Notes: a model not told the origin generated them from the sequence alone. DNA of 64,000 nt from Vibrio gallaecicus (GCF_024347495.1 NZ_AP025490.1:2108001-2172000), one strand, 5' to 3'; positions 46,104 through 54,885 are shown, counted from the first letter of the stretch. A program made the numbers and translations.

Positions 46104-46916
46104 CTACTCAACACCAAAGTCCTTATTTTTAGTTTCAAGACCAATTTGCACAAGTGTCTCCATCTGAATAGTAGTTTGTATCATGTAGTCGTTGCGTGAC
46201 ACTCTCAAATCTTTGGTGATTGAAGCCAAACTTAGCTTAGGGTGTTTACGCATTGCCATTGCAGCAATTGTTAGCCCAGTTCTTCCAACACCAGCTCGAC
46301 AGTGTACTATCGGTAGTAGTTTATCTGGGTCATCGACCGCACGACTCTTGCGCTTAGTATAAAAACTTCTCCTTTCCAGCAATACCGACTCAATCATGAT
46401 AATCAGCTTTTCTGTATTCGCTGGGGTGATTGTGTGGTGATCTGGCCAATTATGAACGTGTATCACTGGTACTGTTAAGTTTGTTTGATAACCATCTATA
46501 TCGAGGTTGTAAGTTTTAGCTTCAATCGAATCGGTAAGATCCACTTTACCAGTTAAAGTTGAAGTCGCCGTTATAGCCCCATAGATACCTGAAACAGAAA
46601 AGTAGTCAGGCATTTGATCCTCTACAACATCTTTATTACTTGCTAGCACCACTAATACTGGGGTTCTATTATCTACCAATAACTGTAAATGTGCTTCCAA
46701 CTGGTGATGGTAAGGGTACTGCGTTGCAATAGCGATATTCTCACCATTGACCTTAATATAGTTGGCATTTAAGTCTCTACGAATACTAGTTTTTAGACTG
46801 TGGGGGATATTAAATCGGTCCCTCCTTGAGTCAAACCGAATGCGTCTAGCAGATCCTTTGATCCCCATCAGTAGCTCGGCGGTATCAGAACTACTTCCAG
46901 AAATACGACCTCTCAT
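46104..46916 (-). CDS. YopH-like protein tyrosine phosphatase
   Basis: A 270-residue protein that is essentially one classical tyrosine-phosphatase domain. The P-loop is VHCRAGVGRTG with nucleophile Cys206 and Arg212. The WPD loop is HNWPDHHT with general acid Asp159. The Q-loop has Gln247 and Gln251 (MIQTTIQ). Stretches ATQYPYHHQLEAHLQLL, NRTPVLVVLAS and MPDYFSVSGIYGAIT follow the YopH catalytic domain in order, from memory. YopH and SptP are type III effectors that dephosphorylate host proteins. No N-terminal signal peptide is seen, only about 45 residues before the domain. No secretion or chaperone gene lies nearby. It may be an effector sent by a system elsewhere, or a housekeeping enzyme. 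It has its own promoter. Confidence 0.88.
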   Translation of the reverse strand: MRGRISGSSSDTAELLMGIKGSARRIRFDSRRDRFNIPHSLKTSIRRDLNANYIKVNGENIAIATQYPYHHQLEAHLQLLVDNRTPVLVVLASNKDVVEDQMPDYFSVSGIYGAITATSTLTGKVDLTDSIEAKTYNLDIDGYQTNLTVPVIHVHNWPDHHTITPANTEKLIIMIESVLLERRSFYTKRKSRAVDDPDKLLPIVHCRAGVGRTGLTIAAMAMRKHPKLSLASITKDLRVSRNDYMIQTTIQMETLVQIGLETKNKDFGVE

Positions 46917-47234
46917 ACTCTTCTTCTCCCTGTAGTTAAATCTTTTTTGTGTACGGATACATAGTACTTGTTAGGCGCTAAATTGTCGTATTTCAAATTT
47001 TAATAACTAAGGGATTTTATGGTTGACCAATTAAAAATCAATTATTTCGGATAAAATTGAGTATGGCAAACGCCCATGAACAGGATGTAATGAGTAAAAG
47101 GTCTAGCCAACAATGGGGCAGATCTGCGTTACGATGATCTAACCCATCAGCACGAATCTGGACAAAAATGAGCCAGACTTTTCTCTGGCTCGTTATCCTA
47201 GGTTTGTGTTATTACAGATATAATCACTTCAACC
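46917..47234. other. 318-bp spacer with phosphatase promoter and an operon terminator
   Basis: No ORF is supported. The right part holds the terminator at 47170-47191 for the DUF2000-LysE genes. The left part must contain the promoter of the phosphatase gene. The string GTTAGGCGC at about 46970 recalls integron recombination sites, but no second half was found. Confidence 0.45.
47170..47191 (-). terminator. Rho-independent terminator, minus strand
   Basis: A perfect 8-bp stem GAGCCAGA/TCTGGCTC with a six-base loop. On the minus strand it is followed by ATTTTTGT. It ends the operon that closes with the DUF2000 gene. Confidence 0.85.
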
Positions 47235-47645
47235 CTAATCGTGAAGCTTCGCACCTTTGACCACTTTATCCACTAATTTTTTCTCTGCATACATAGCAAT
47301 CCCGACTAAGGGTAAGCTTTCCGTACCATAGTAACGAACGGTTCTTCGATTAGCTTCATCATGACCTGTTGCGAACATATCTTCGATGAATATTGCAGTT
47401 TCAATGTTTGCACGATTAGCGCGTTGGATAAAAGTAGGCAGTTTACTTCTCTTCACTTTAAGTACTATTGTTGGCTGAATACAAAGTGGTAGGTAGGTGT
47501 TGTCACTCCCATCCACATATCGTTCTCCAGTCTTAACCGCTGATGTCGAAGTGATGCCACCAGATAAAAAACTTACAACATTCAATTTCTGCCATACTGG
47601 TAAATCCTCTGCCACAACAATGACAAACTTAGAATCAAATCGCAT
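47235..47645 (-). CDS. DUF2000 family protein
   Basis: A 136-residue cytoplasmic protein. The early segment KFVIVVAEDLPVWQKLNVVSFLSGGI is the usual start of DUF2000 proteins, and the ending SLPLVGIAMYAEKKLVDKVVKGAKLHD fits too. Function is unknown; a peptidyl-tRNA hydrolase-like fold has been suggested for the family, which I could not check. It follows the LysE exporter by 15 bases. The trio AraC regulator, LysE exporter and DUF2000 protein is a recurring cassette in proteobacteria. That link suggests a role in amino-acid or amino-acid-analogue handling. Confidence 0.75.
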   Translation of the reverse strand: MRFDSKFVIVVAEDLPVWQKLNVVSFLSGGITSTSAVKTGERYVDGSDNTYLPLCIQPTIVLKVKRSKLPTFIQRANRANIETAIFIEDMFATGHDEANRRTVRYYGTESLPLVGIAMYAEKKLVDKVVKGAKLHD

Positions 47646-47660
47646 ATAACCTCTTATTAA

Positions 47661-48257
47661 TCAGAACACTAAATCAATGACAGGCGGTACACCCATCTTT
47701 AAGCCAACAAACAGTAATAACACTGCCATTAGCTTATTCATTACAACTAAATAGTCAGTTTCGTTTATCTTTTTGCCAATAAGACGTCCAGCAATGTAAT
47801 AAACAGTAGGTGCACCAAACGCAAGTAGTGCCAAAATAGCGCACCATACAAAGATGTACCCGCCCGTAATACCTGCTGATGGAAATTGAACTGTTGCAAT
47901 AGGCAATGCAACCGTAATGCCTTTCGGATTAAGAAGCTGAAGCATCAAACCGTCTCGAAGATTCATGCTTTGGCTTGGCTTTAATTCAACCTTACCCACT
48001 TGGCTTAAGAATATTTTGTATGCCAACCAAAGAATGTAGATAGCACCCAGTATTGCTGTCCATTGTAAGACAGCATAATTCATTAATGTTTCACCAATCA
48101 GCGAAACAGCACTGAATAATGCAAACATGGCGATCGAGACACCGAGACTAAAACCAAATATCGAATTTTGTTTCTGTATGCCACTGTTTAAGCAGATAGC
48201 ATTGACTGGCCCTGGGGTGTACATGACCCCTAGAGCATAAATAATTATGTCCAGCAT
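47661..48257 (-). CDS. LysE-family amino acid exporter
   Basis: A 198-residue protein with about six membrane helices. The family start is recognisable (YALGVMYTPGPVNAICLNSGI), as is MLQLLNPKGITVALPIATVQF in the centre. LysE/RhtB proteins export lysine, homoserine, threonine or similar amino acids; the substrate here is not determinable. It lies between the AraC regulator (34 bases upstream) and the DUF2000 gene, all on the minus strand. Confidence 0.88.
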   Translation of the reverse strand: MLDIIIYALGVMYTPGPVNAICLNSGIQKQNSIFGFSLGVSIAMFALFSAVSLIGETLMNYAVLQWTAILGAIYILWLAYKIFLSQVGKVELKPSQSMNLRDGLMLQLLNPKGITVALPIATVQFPSAGITGGYIFVWCAILALLAFGAPTVYYIAGRLIGKKINETDYLVVMNKLMAVLLLFVGLKMGVPPVIDLVF

Positions 48258-48291
48258 AGATTTTATCTTTTGGTAGATGCTTTAGTTGAGT

Positions 48292-49119
48292 CTAAAGCGA
48301 GAGTTGTCTTTGGTATTGGGTCGGCGTGATGCCAAACGTATTCTTAAAGTTACGATTAAGATGACTTAAATCGGAAAAACCGTACTTAAAAGCAATATTC
48401 GCTGCATTGTCACCTAGTTCTAATTCGCGTTTTACACGATTGATTTTATAGCTAAGTACATACTGATGTGGCGTCATGCCAAACTGTTTGTTAAACAGTC
48501 GAATGAAATGATATTTAGACATATTGGCAGCGCTTGAAATCTCTTCAATACCTAGTTTTCGATTAAGGTTGAAGTGAATAAACTCCTTTGCTTGCTCCAA
48601 TAGTTTATCTGTTCGCCCATAAGCTACCTTATCAATAAAAGAGCCATCGCCAAGACGAACAATCGAATGAGCGATGCCGAGTAACAGATGCTCTTCTTCT
48701 AGTGAAGAAAGTGGCTGCTCTAAGTTCATAAAGCGTGCAATTGAAATGATCTGTTTTTGCAAAACCGCATCATGGAAAGATGATACTTTCAATAGAGACT
48801 GATCTTTAGATACATTACCTATGCTTTGCATCAAACTCATCATTGTCGATTCAGGTATGTAGACCATTTCATACTCCATATCTTTTCCACCTCCAGCATG
48901 CCCATCATGAACCTGTTCTGGATTAAAAAAGATCACGTTTCCTGCCTGACTTTTATGAAAAGTTCCATTACTAAAAAAGTCCTGACGGCCACGGCATGTC
49001 ACACCGATACTGAACTCTTCATGGGCATGTTTACCGTAGCTAAAGTCTTTGATCTTTGCCGAAAATGAACACAATCCTTTAGTGTGCGCACTTTTTTGAT
49101 AGCTAAATTGTTCTTGCAT
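48292..49119 (-). CDS. AraC-family regulator, exporter-linked subtype
   Basis: A 275-residue regulator. The N-terminal cupin reads KHAHEEFSIGVTCRGRQ with NPEQVHDGHAGGG. The C-terminal domain ends in YGFSDLSHLNRNFKNTFGITPTQYQRQ (given in its parts: the first HTH around residues 195-215, the second 240-265). It is the same subtype as the AzlCD-linked regulator at 3.6-4.4 kb. Being first in a run with a LysE exporter, it most likely senses the exported amino acid. The start ATG is clear (MQEQFSYQ). Confidence 0.87.
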   Translation of the reverse strand: MQEQFSYQKSAHTKGLCSFSAKIKDFSYGKHAHEEFSIGVTCRGRQDFFSNGTFHKSQAGNVIFFNPEQVHDGHAGGGKDMEYEMVYIPESTMMSLMQSIGNVSKDQSLLKVSSFHDAVLQKQIISIARFMNLEQPLSSLEEEHLLLGIAHSIVRLGDGSFIDKVAYGRTDKLLEQAKEFIHFNLNRKLGIEEISSAANMSKYHFIRLFNKQFGMTPHQYVLSYKINRVKRELELGDNAANIAFKYGFSDLSHLNRNFKNTFGITPTQYQRQLSL

Positions 49120-49240
49120 GCTTACAGACTCAACCTATTTAGTGGAAACATAATGAAAGTATAGAGAGCAAGTGATAGTGAAGATAGAACAAAATTGCTA
49201 AATGCATAACAGTTGCTTTTTCTTACCTAGCAAGCTTGGG

Positions 49241-49264
49241 GGCACTTTCTAGCAGGAAAGTGCC
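49241..49264. repeat. Hairpin repeat, copy B
   Basis: GGCACTTTC and GAAAGTGCC pair around TAGCAG; GCGGGTAAAA follows. Stem and right flank match copy A at 45931-45954 and the orientation is the same. About 35 bases on, the string ATAGGTATGGAAAA is also shared with the copy A flank in slightly altered form. Confidence 0.85.
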
Positions 49265-49366
49265 GCGGGTAAAAGTCAGGGTATTGTTGGATAAAAATAG
49301 GTATGGAAAACATCGAAAGCTGTGGTCAAATCTATTTTTTCACCGCAAGATTTCACCACAAAACAC

Positions 49367-50122
49367 TTATAAATTCCCTACGCCGCCATCAATCAGTAAT
49401 TCAGAACCAAGCATATAGGCGGATTCGTCAGAGGCGAGAAAAACGGCCGCTTTTGCCAATTCTAGTGGTGTTCCCAAACGCTTTAGCGGGACTAACTCTT
49501 TAACTTGATTAATCAAAGCTACTTTCTCACAATCAGGCAAACCAAATTTATCAAAAGCCTCTGTCTGCGTTGGTCCTGGACTCAGTGTGTTAACTCGAAT
49601 ACCTAGATGTTTTAGTTCCCCAGATAATGTTCTGGCAAGGGAGATTAGTCCGGCTTTACTTGCAGAATAAACACTACTTTTCGGTAGACCTATTTGGGCT
49701 GAAACGCTTCCACATAGGATGATAGAGGCTGAGTCAGATAATATTGGTAATAATGAGCGAATTAGAAAGAAAGGACCTTTTAAGTTTGTATTGATTACAC
49801 GATCAAAACCTTCCTCATCCCATTCTTCGAGTGATTTGTGTGTTACATCGCCAGCATTGATATAAAGTACATCAAGCCTCGGAAATACAGATTTAATCGT
49901 TTCGGCTAACTTGTATTGCTGATGGACATCAGAAGAATCATTTTGAATAAAGATGGTACTATCCCCTAACTCCTGCTTTGCTTTTATTAGCCCTTCTTCT
50001 CCACGTCCTGTTATTGCAACGCACGCTCCTTCTAAGCGAAACTGCTTTGCCGTTTCCAATCCGATACCTGCGGTACCTCCGGTGATTAAGGCATACTTAT
50101 TCTGTAATCTTAATGACATCAT
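49367..50122 (-). CDS. SDR-family oxidoreductase
   Basis: A 251-residue short-chain dehydrogenase. The nucleotide-binding motif is TGGTAGIGLETA (about residues 14-25). The active Tyr and Lys are in VYSASKAGL, and SVSAQIG provides the Ser. The end reads YMLGSELLIDGGVGNL, typical of classical SDRs. It reduces or oxidises an unknown carbonyl or alcohol with NAD(P)H. An HxlR-type regulator is divergent 72 bases away, a common pairing in which the regulator responds to reactive aldehydes or quinones. Confidence 0.9.
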   Translation of the reverse strand: MMSLRLQNKYALITGGTAGIGLETAKQFRLEGACVAITGRGEEGLIKAKQELGDSTIFIQNDSSDVHQQYKLAETIKSVFPRLDVLYINAGDVTHKSLEEWDEEGFDRVINTNLKGPFFLIRSLLPILSDSASIILCGSVSAQIGLPKSSVYSASKAGLISLARTLSGELKHLGIRVNTLSPGPTQTEAFDKFGLPDCEKVALINQVKELVPLKRLGTPLELAKAAVFLASDESAYMLGSELLIDGGVGNL

Positions 50123-50194
50123 ATCTCCTGTTGTTTTTTACGTAATCGGAGGGCATTATTTGCTAAACAGTTTCAATTGCACAGTAGGTACCAA

Positions 50195-50575
50195 ATGGAT
50201 ACTAAGGAAATAAATAAAAATAAATTTATAGACAATAAGTCTTCATGCCCAATGGTCGACTTCGTAAATATTGTTTCAGGAAAATGGGCAATCCCAATTT
50301 TATACCGCTTGATTGTCACGAATGATGTAATACGTTTTGGCGAGTTACAAAGAGCAATAGGTCCTATCACGCAAAAGGAATTAACAAAGCAATTACGTGC
50401 TTTTGAAAGCCTTGGGCTTGTTAGTAGAAAAGTCTATCCAGAGATGCCTCCCAGAGTTGAATATCGTGTGACTGATTTGGGAATTACATTAAAACCAACT
50501 CTCGATTCACTCGCTAACTGGATGACCCAATATCGAGGTCAATTGATTGGCAAAGCTGTATCAGAGAATGAATAG
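50195..50575 (+). CDS. HxlR-family transcriptional regulator
   Basis: ATG 50195 is used (126 residues); a TTG 18 bases upstream is possible but lacks support. This is a winged-helix protein of the HxlR/MarR-like type: SSCPMVDFVNIVSGKWAIPILYRL at the start includes the conserved Cys and GKW. FGELQRAIGPITQKELTKQLRAFESLGLVSR covers the recognition helix and ends before the wing (PRVEYRVTDLG). It probably controls the divergent SDR gene. The cysteine suggests redox or aldehyde sensing, as in YodB/HypR relatives (family knowledge). Confidence 0.88.
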   Translation: MDTKEINKNKFIDNKSSCPMVDFVNIVSGKWAIPILYRLIVTNDVIRFGELQRAIGPITQKELTKQLRAFESLGLVSRKVYPEMPPRVEYRVTDLGITLKPTLDSLANWMTQYRGQLIGKAVSENE

Positions 50576-51003
50576 AACAGTACTGGGGTCGAGTTCTGCA
50601 TTCTGACAAGCATTACTTTTAGTCGGGCTAAATAGCATTAACAAACTCGAAAGCAATAGATTAGCGATATGGGTACCTGGTGGTTTGAGATCCTGCCCAA
50701 GACTACTCCCGTCATTTTGGATGGACAGGATCAGTTCGTATTAGTTAGTCGAAGGCACAACATTTCTGCGACGACATGTTCCGTTGGATGATCTCGACTC
50801 TCCTATTCGCAACTTTGTTCGCTGACTGAATCTAGATGTTTAGTTCTAAACAAAATGGTCTGACTAAAAACTATCCCACCAGCGCCAGTGATAGAAATTG
50901 GTCTATGCACACAAACCATGAGCATAGACCCTTTAGCATGTCCCCATGAACATAGGCAGATAACTTGGCTTACGGCAGCTCATTTCTAGCCAAAAATCGA
51001 ACA
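50576..51003. other. 428-bp region without a supported gene
   Basis: Mixed-composition sequence, less AT-rich than most spacers in the window. One frame from about 50671 is open for about 40 codons, beginning MGTWWFEILPK, but has no ribosome site and no recognised relative. It may be a gene relic. No terminator with a T-run or repeat was found. Confidence 0.4.
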
Positions 51004-51330
51004 TCACCGAGTTGCTCTATTGATGTCTATAGCTTGAGTAAGGTAGTGAGTAATTACTTTTAGCTCCACCGTTTTAATAGGTAGAACTCGCATCACCTTT
51101 CCAGTACCTGTCAGTTGATTATAGGTATCAACCATGTGGACGCCTTTTAAGAAACCGATATCAACGCCATTTTTCGTGGTCCTCATATGGCAAACTCCAC
51201 CGCAAGGGTCTGAGTAACTGGTTATTCGCTGTTTTCTTGTTTCGAGCAACTTATAGTCTTCAATTAATATGTTTCTCAACAATAAAAACAATGCGCTATG
51301 TTCCGACTTAACATCAACCTCATACTGCAT
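51004..51330 (-). CDS. DUF1801-like small protein
   Basis: A 108-residue protein without membrane segments. The pattern of an N-terminal helix, GGVCHMRTTKNGVDIGFLKGVHM, then TGTGKVMRVLPIKT and a C-terminal helix resembles DUF1801/YdhG-type proteins, in which the FxKG and GKxMRxxx elements recur. Function unknown. AGGTG before the ATG supports the start. The amidase gene lies 88 bases upstream on the same strand, too far for certain co-transcription. Confidence 0.65.
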   Translation of the reverse strand: MQYEVDVKSEHSALFLLLRNILIEDYKLLETRKQRITSYSDPCGGVCHMRTTKNGVDIGFLKGVHMVDTYNQLTGTGKVMRVLPIKTVELKVITHYLTQAIDINRATR

Positions 51331-51418
51331 ATAACACCTGTTAGTTGTTGTTTAACAATAAAATTCACACCACTGTGAACTCATGATTTTTAAAAACCTT
51401 CATTTAATAGAAGGCATA

Positions 51419-52798
51419 TCAGAAGACCGGACAGTCAGGGATTTGAGTATGCTTTGATAACTCTTCTGCAATTGATATCAATTCTGATTCTTTGTTCATG
51501 CGCCCGACTATTTGAATTCCGATGGGGAGCCCATTTCGGTCTAAACCTATTGGAATGGTTACAACGGGATGACCTATCAGACTGACTGGTGTAGTAAAAG
51601 CGGTGAGAGCATCAAAGTAATTCACCTCTAAACCATTGACCATTATTGGTTCTCTATAATCACGACTAGGACCATGCTCAGATGTAGGTGCCATGTGTTT
51701 AAACGCGGTACAGCAAGTGACAGGTAATATCCAAGCATCAATATTTTTAAAAAAATCATGACAGTCTAGAAGCGTTTCTTCTCTGTCTTTCAGTGCGCTT
51801 GTATATTCATTTGGGTTTCTACGATAACCCTTCATTACATTATTAAGAAAGTTCGGGGAACGCTTTCGACTCTGGTTTCCGAAGAGTAAGCTCAACCATC
51901 GTGTCAAAGGGTTCATGAATGCCGACGTTTCATCACCCATTATGCGTCCGAATGTTTCCCAAGACTTTTTGAAGCAGAAATTCTTGGGTTTAGCTTTGAC
52001 GCATTGATGACCTTTTTGTTGCCAGCAGGCCATCATTTGAGTTATTAGATCCTGAATATCAGCATCCAGCGGCACGTCATCAGCTTCGAGCCAATAAGCC
52101 AAATTCAACCTTTTTGGAATACTAGATTCATGTTCACCACTGAGTGCTCGCCACATTAAAGCTAAGTCTTTTGCTTGCCTAGCTATTGGACCTGGCCGTG
52201 CAAAATGATTTAGAGACAATGTTGGGGTTAACAGCATTCCATCGCTGCTTACTGCACCTTCACTCGGTAATAAACTATAAACACCACAGAAGCTTGCAGG
52301 TATCCTTAACGAACCAGACAAATCAGTACCAATATCAACGAAGCTCATCCCGGTCGCAACTGCGGCCGCACCGCCTCCACTACTGCCTCCAACCGTGTAA
52401 TCGGGGTTCCACGGATTTTTACAAAAACCACGTATTGGGTTGTTCGTTTGAAAATCCATGGCTAAAGGCGGAAGGCTAGTTTTACCAAGTAAGGTAGCAC
52501 CTTGGGCAAACAGCTTTTCTGCAATAGGCGCTGTGATATCACTGTGTATGGTTTTATTAAGACCAAAACTACAAGGTAGATTCTCTATATGGAACTGGTC
52601 TTTAAAGCTTATGGGAAGACCGGCTAGTAACTCGGTGTTATCTAACGCTGCGGTTTGATCTTGATAAATAAAAGCGCCCATTTCATCATCGAGTAAGGAA
52701 ACTCGACTTAGTAAGTGTGTCTTGATTTCTTGAGCGGTGATACTTCTTTTCTTTAGCGCTTTGCAAGCCTCAATAGCCGTCATATGGTGAATAGTCAT
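51419..52798 (-). CDS. Amidase-signature family hydrolase
   Basis: A 459-residue amidase. The catalytic set is visible: Lys66 in LPISFKDQFH, the cis-serine in YTVGGSSGGGAAAVA (Ser139/140) and nucleophile Ser163 in GTDLSGSLRIPASFCG. The canonical GTDTGGS is slightly altered to GTDLSGS, with the nucleophile kept. The late segment LIGHPVVTIPIGLDRNGLPIGIQIVG fits the family. It hydrolyses an unidentified amide. No signal peptide, so cytoplasmic. An AraC/GyrI-like gene lies upstream on the same strand with a 91-base gap. Confidence 0.92.
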   Translation of the reverse strand: MTIHHMTAIEACKALKKRSITAQEIKTHLLSRVSLLDDEMGAFIYQDQTAALDNTELLAGLPISFKDQFHIENLPCSFGLNKTIHSDITAPIAEKLFAQGATLLGKTSLPPLAMDFQTNNPIRGFCKNPWNPDYTVGGSSGGGAAAVATGMSFVDIGTDLSGSLRIPASFCGVYSLLPSEGAVSSDGMLLTPTLSLNHFARPGPIARQAKDLALMWRALSGEHESSIPKRLNLAYWLEADDVPLDADIQDLITQMMACWQQKGHQCVKAKPKNFCFKKSWETFGRIMGDETSAFMNPLTRWLSLLFGNQSRKRSPNFLNNVMKGYRRNPNEYTSALKDREETLLDCHDFFKNIDAWILPVTCCTAFKHMAPTSEHGPSRDYREPIMVNGLEVNYFDALTAFTTPVSLIGHPVVTIPIGLDRNGLPIGIQIVGRMNKESELISIAEELSKHTQIPDCPVF

Positions 52799-52889
52799 AG
52801 ATACTCCCTTGTGTGTTATCTACAATCTATTGCACCAGCAAACGCACTTTTTCGCTGTTCAATCTCTGCTATCTTTTCGCCGTTTAATC

Positions 52890-53762
52890 TCAGCTAGCTT
52901 TTAGCGGCACATATATGTGTGTTACCCAGTTTTGTGGGGGAGTATTTTCTGGGGAGGTCAAATATAGCTCAAAAGGAAGAGCATCTCTGAGCTCATAGCC
53001 TGAGCTTTGTAGCCAAGAGCGAAAAGCATGGTTCCACGTCTGATAAAGGTAATCGTAGTGACCTATGTGTTCAAATACAGCCCATAACCCCTGCTCAATT
53101 CGACTTGAATATGGTGTATGCAAATGATCCTTCGGTTCATAAAAAAGTGCACCGTACAGAACTTGGGCATGTTCATCGTTAAGACTTTGTGGGCTGGAAG
53201 GAAAAGCACTCACTAAACCATACAACTGTGGCTCTTGACTTAATCGCTGGAATTCCTTCGAAACATCTCGTAGAGCTTGGGTCAGAAACGTTCCATTGAT
53301 CGTTCCAGACGTTGCACTGTATTGATAAAACAAGGTCGGTAAAGTTTTAAGCTCAACCTTTGGTGACAAGTTCTTTGCGGCAATAGTATTTAGGAAAGGA
53401 CGTGATTCATCCAACCCTATTCGAATGTGCTCAGGGTGAGAACGAAACTCACTAGGGCTCACCTGAAAATGCTGACGAAATGCCCGCGAGAATGCACTGT
53501 GAGTTTCGAAACCTGATTTCAGCGCAATATCGAGTACACCAAGTGTTGGTTGGGTTGATAGACTATCTGCAGCCAATTCTAAGCGACGGTGTAATACATA
53601 CTGACCAACGGACTCACCTAAATGAGCACTGAAGAGACGTTGAAAATGGAAAGGTGACAACATCGCATGTTCAGCTATTTGTTCTGCCGATATTTTCTCT
53701 TCTATATTTTTTTCTATAAACAGTAGAGCTTTCTCTAGTTTTTTTCGTGTTCTATCACTCAT
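52890..53762 (-). CDS. AraC-family regulator with GyrI-like effector domain
   Basis: A 290-residue protein with the DNA-binding domain first: ISAEQIAEHAMLSPFHFQRLFSAHLGES and then GFETHSAFSRAFRQHFQVSPSEFR within residues 1-110. The C-terminal part (about 130-290) is a GyrI-like/BmrR-type ligand domain with EHIGHYDYLYQTWNHAFRSWLQSSG (short version: EHIGHYDYLYQTW). This Rob/SoxS-style layout usually responds to drugs or small aromatic compounds. Target genes may include the amidase downstream. The ATG is clear. Confidence 0.9.
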   Translation of the reverse strand: MSDRTRKKLEKALLFIEKNIEEKISAEQIAEHAMLSPFHFQRLFSAHLGESVGQYVLHRRLELAADSLSTQPTLGVLDIALKSGFETHSAFSRAFRQHFQVSPSEFRSHPEHIRIGLDESRPFLNTIAAKNLSPKVELKTLPTLFYQYSATSGTINGTFLTQALRDVSKEFQRLSQEPQLYGLVSAFPSSPQSLNDEHAQVLYGALFYEPKDHLHTPYSSRIEQGLWAVFEHIGHYDYLYQTWNHAFRSWLQSSGYELRDALPFELYLTSPENTPPQNWVTHIYVPLKAS

Positions 53763-53902
53763 ACAATCATAGTGCCTTCAATCAGAATAAAACATGGAAT
53801 GAAGCTAGGGCAATGAAGCAACCCATGTCTAAAATGGAAATGAACTTTATAGCTCTTTATTGATGTTTATGGTGCAAGAAATTTTTCTATTTAACAATGA
53901 AA

Positions 53903-53921
53903 GCCCCTAATTGTTAGGAGC
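53903..53921 (-). terminator. Rho-independent terminator after NmrA-like gene
   Basis: An 8-bp stem on the minus strand (53914-53921 with 53903-53910, one G-U pair) with a three-base loop, followed by TTTCATTG. It lies 17 bases after the stop codon of the NmrA-like gene. Confidence 0.6.
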
Positions 53922-53937
53922 CTTTTTCCACCGAGAT

Positions 53938-54786
53938 TTAATTTACCTTTAACCATTCGGATAGGCTGGTTGAGGAAGTCAGTGGATGCTCCAGAGTAAC
54001 AAGATCTGGTTTTTCTCCAACTTTTTCGGTGTACAATAATAAATCAACGGCATCAAGTAGAGTGTCATCACCCAGCTCTTTGGCGTAAGCCCAAGCATCA
54101 CTTTCAATCATATGCTGCCTGGATAGTTTTTTTGATTGTGCATATATATCAGCAGCCTCGGTTATTGTGATAGCTTCCGGCCCCAGCAGTGTTAAACGCT
54201 TATTGTATAAGCTAGGCAATGTGTAACTTTGAACAACGGCCTTTGCGTAATCATCTGCGCTTAGCCAATGAATTGGTTTCGTTGAGTTGCACATTGTGGT
54301 CACTGTCTCTTGGTCAACTAATAAATGTAGAGTCTCGAAGAACCAACTTGGCAAATATGTCATGTAAGGAATGCCACTGTTCTTTAATAAGTTTTCTGCT
54401 TCTAGCTTTGCCTGCGTATCGATTCTAAAACTATTTTGGGGATACGCTGTTGCGGTTGAAATCATCGTTATTAACTGTATGGACGATTTATCCACAGCTC
54501 GAAGAATATGTTTTGTTCCTTCAATGTGATTACGGCGATAAGTCTCAGGGCTATTACCACTAAGGTTGATATGAATAGCTTCTACCTGCTCCAGAGCTAC
54601 ACTCAAGCTATCATGGTCAAATAGGTCTGCTTCCATAAATTCAAATTGCGAACCTTGGAATAACTCTCTAGCTTTAGATGAATCTCTGGAAATGATACGA
54701 ACCGTATAACCAGCATGAGCGAATGCTTTTGCTACCGGTAAACCAAGCATGCCAGTGGCGCCAATTACAGCAATTGTTTTTAACAT
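53938..54786 (-). CDS. NmrA-like NAD(P)-binding protein
   Basis: ATG 54786 (282 residues) has an AAGGAG ribosome site; the longer frame begins 14 residues earlier without one. The N-terminus IAVIGATGMLGLPVAKAFA is a Rossmann motif of the atypical SDR type (GxxGxxG). VRIISRDSSKARELF, FMEADLFDHDSL and the PYMTYLPSWFFE region fit NmrA/HSCARG-like proteins. The usual Tyr-x3-Lys is absent, so it may be a redox sensor rather than an enzyme. It is divergent from a LysR gene 99 bases away, which probably controls it. Confidence 0.85.
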   Translation of the reverse strand: MLKTIAVIGATGMLGLPVAKAFAHAGYTVRIISRDSSKARELFQGSQFEFMEADLFDHDSLSVALEQVEAIHINLSGNSPETYRRNHIEGTKHILRAVDKSSIQLITMISTATAYPQNSFRIDTQAKLEAENLLKNSGIPYMTYLPSWFFETLHLLVDQETVTTMCNSTKPIHWLSADDYAKAVVQSYTLPSLYNKRLTLLGPEAITITEAADIYAQSKKLSRQHMIESDAWAYAKELGDDTLLDAVDLLLYTEKVGEKPDLVTLEHPLTSSTSLSEWLKVN

Positions 54787-54885
54787 AGTAATACTCCTTC
54801 TTAATGGTTCACTAATCATAAACATCATTGATTAAAATCATTAGTAGGATAAAGTGAGAGCCTGCTTGCCAAAAATGGGATAAAT

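Noticed and set aside
46960..51345. Possible superintegron cassette region
   Set aside because: GTTAGGCGC-like strings occur, but no paired attC sites, and genes have their own promoters and mixed orientation.
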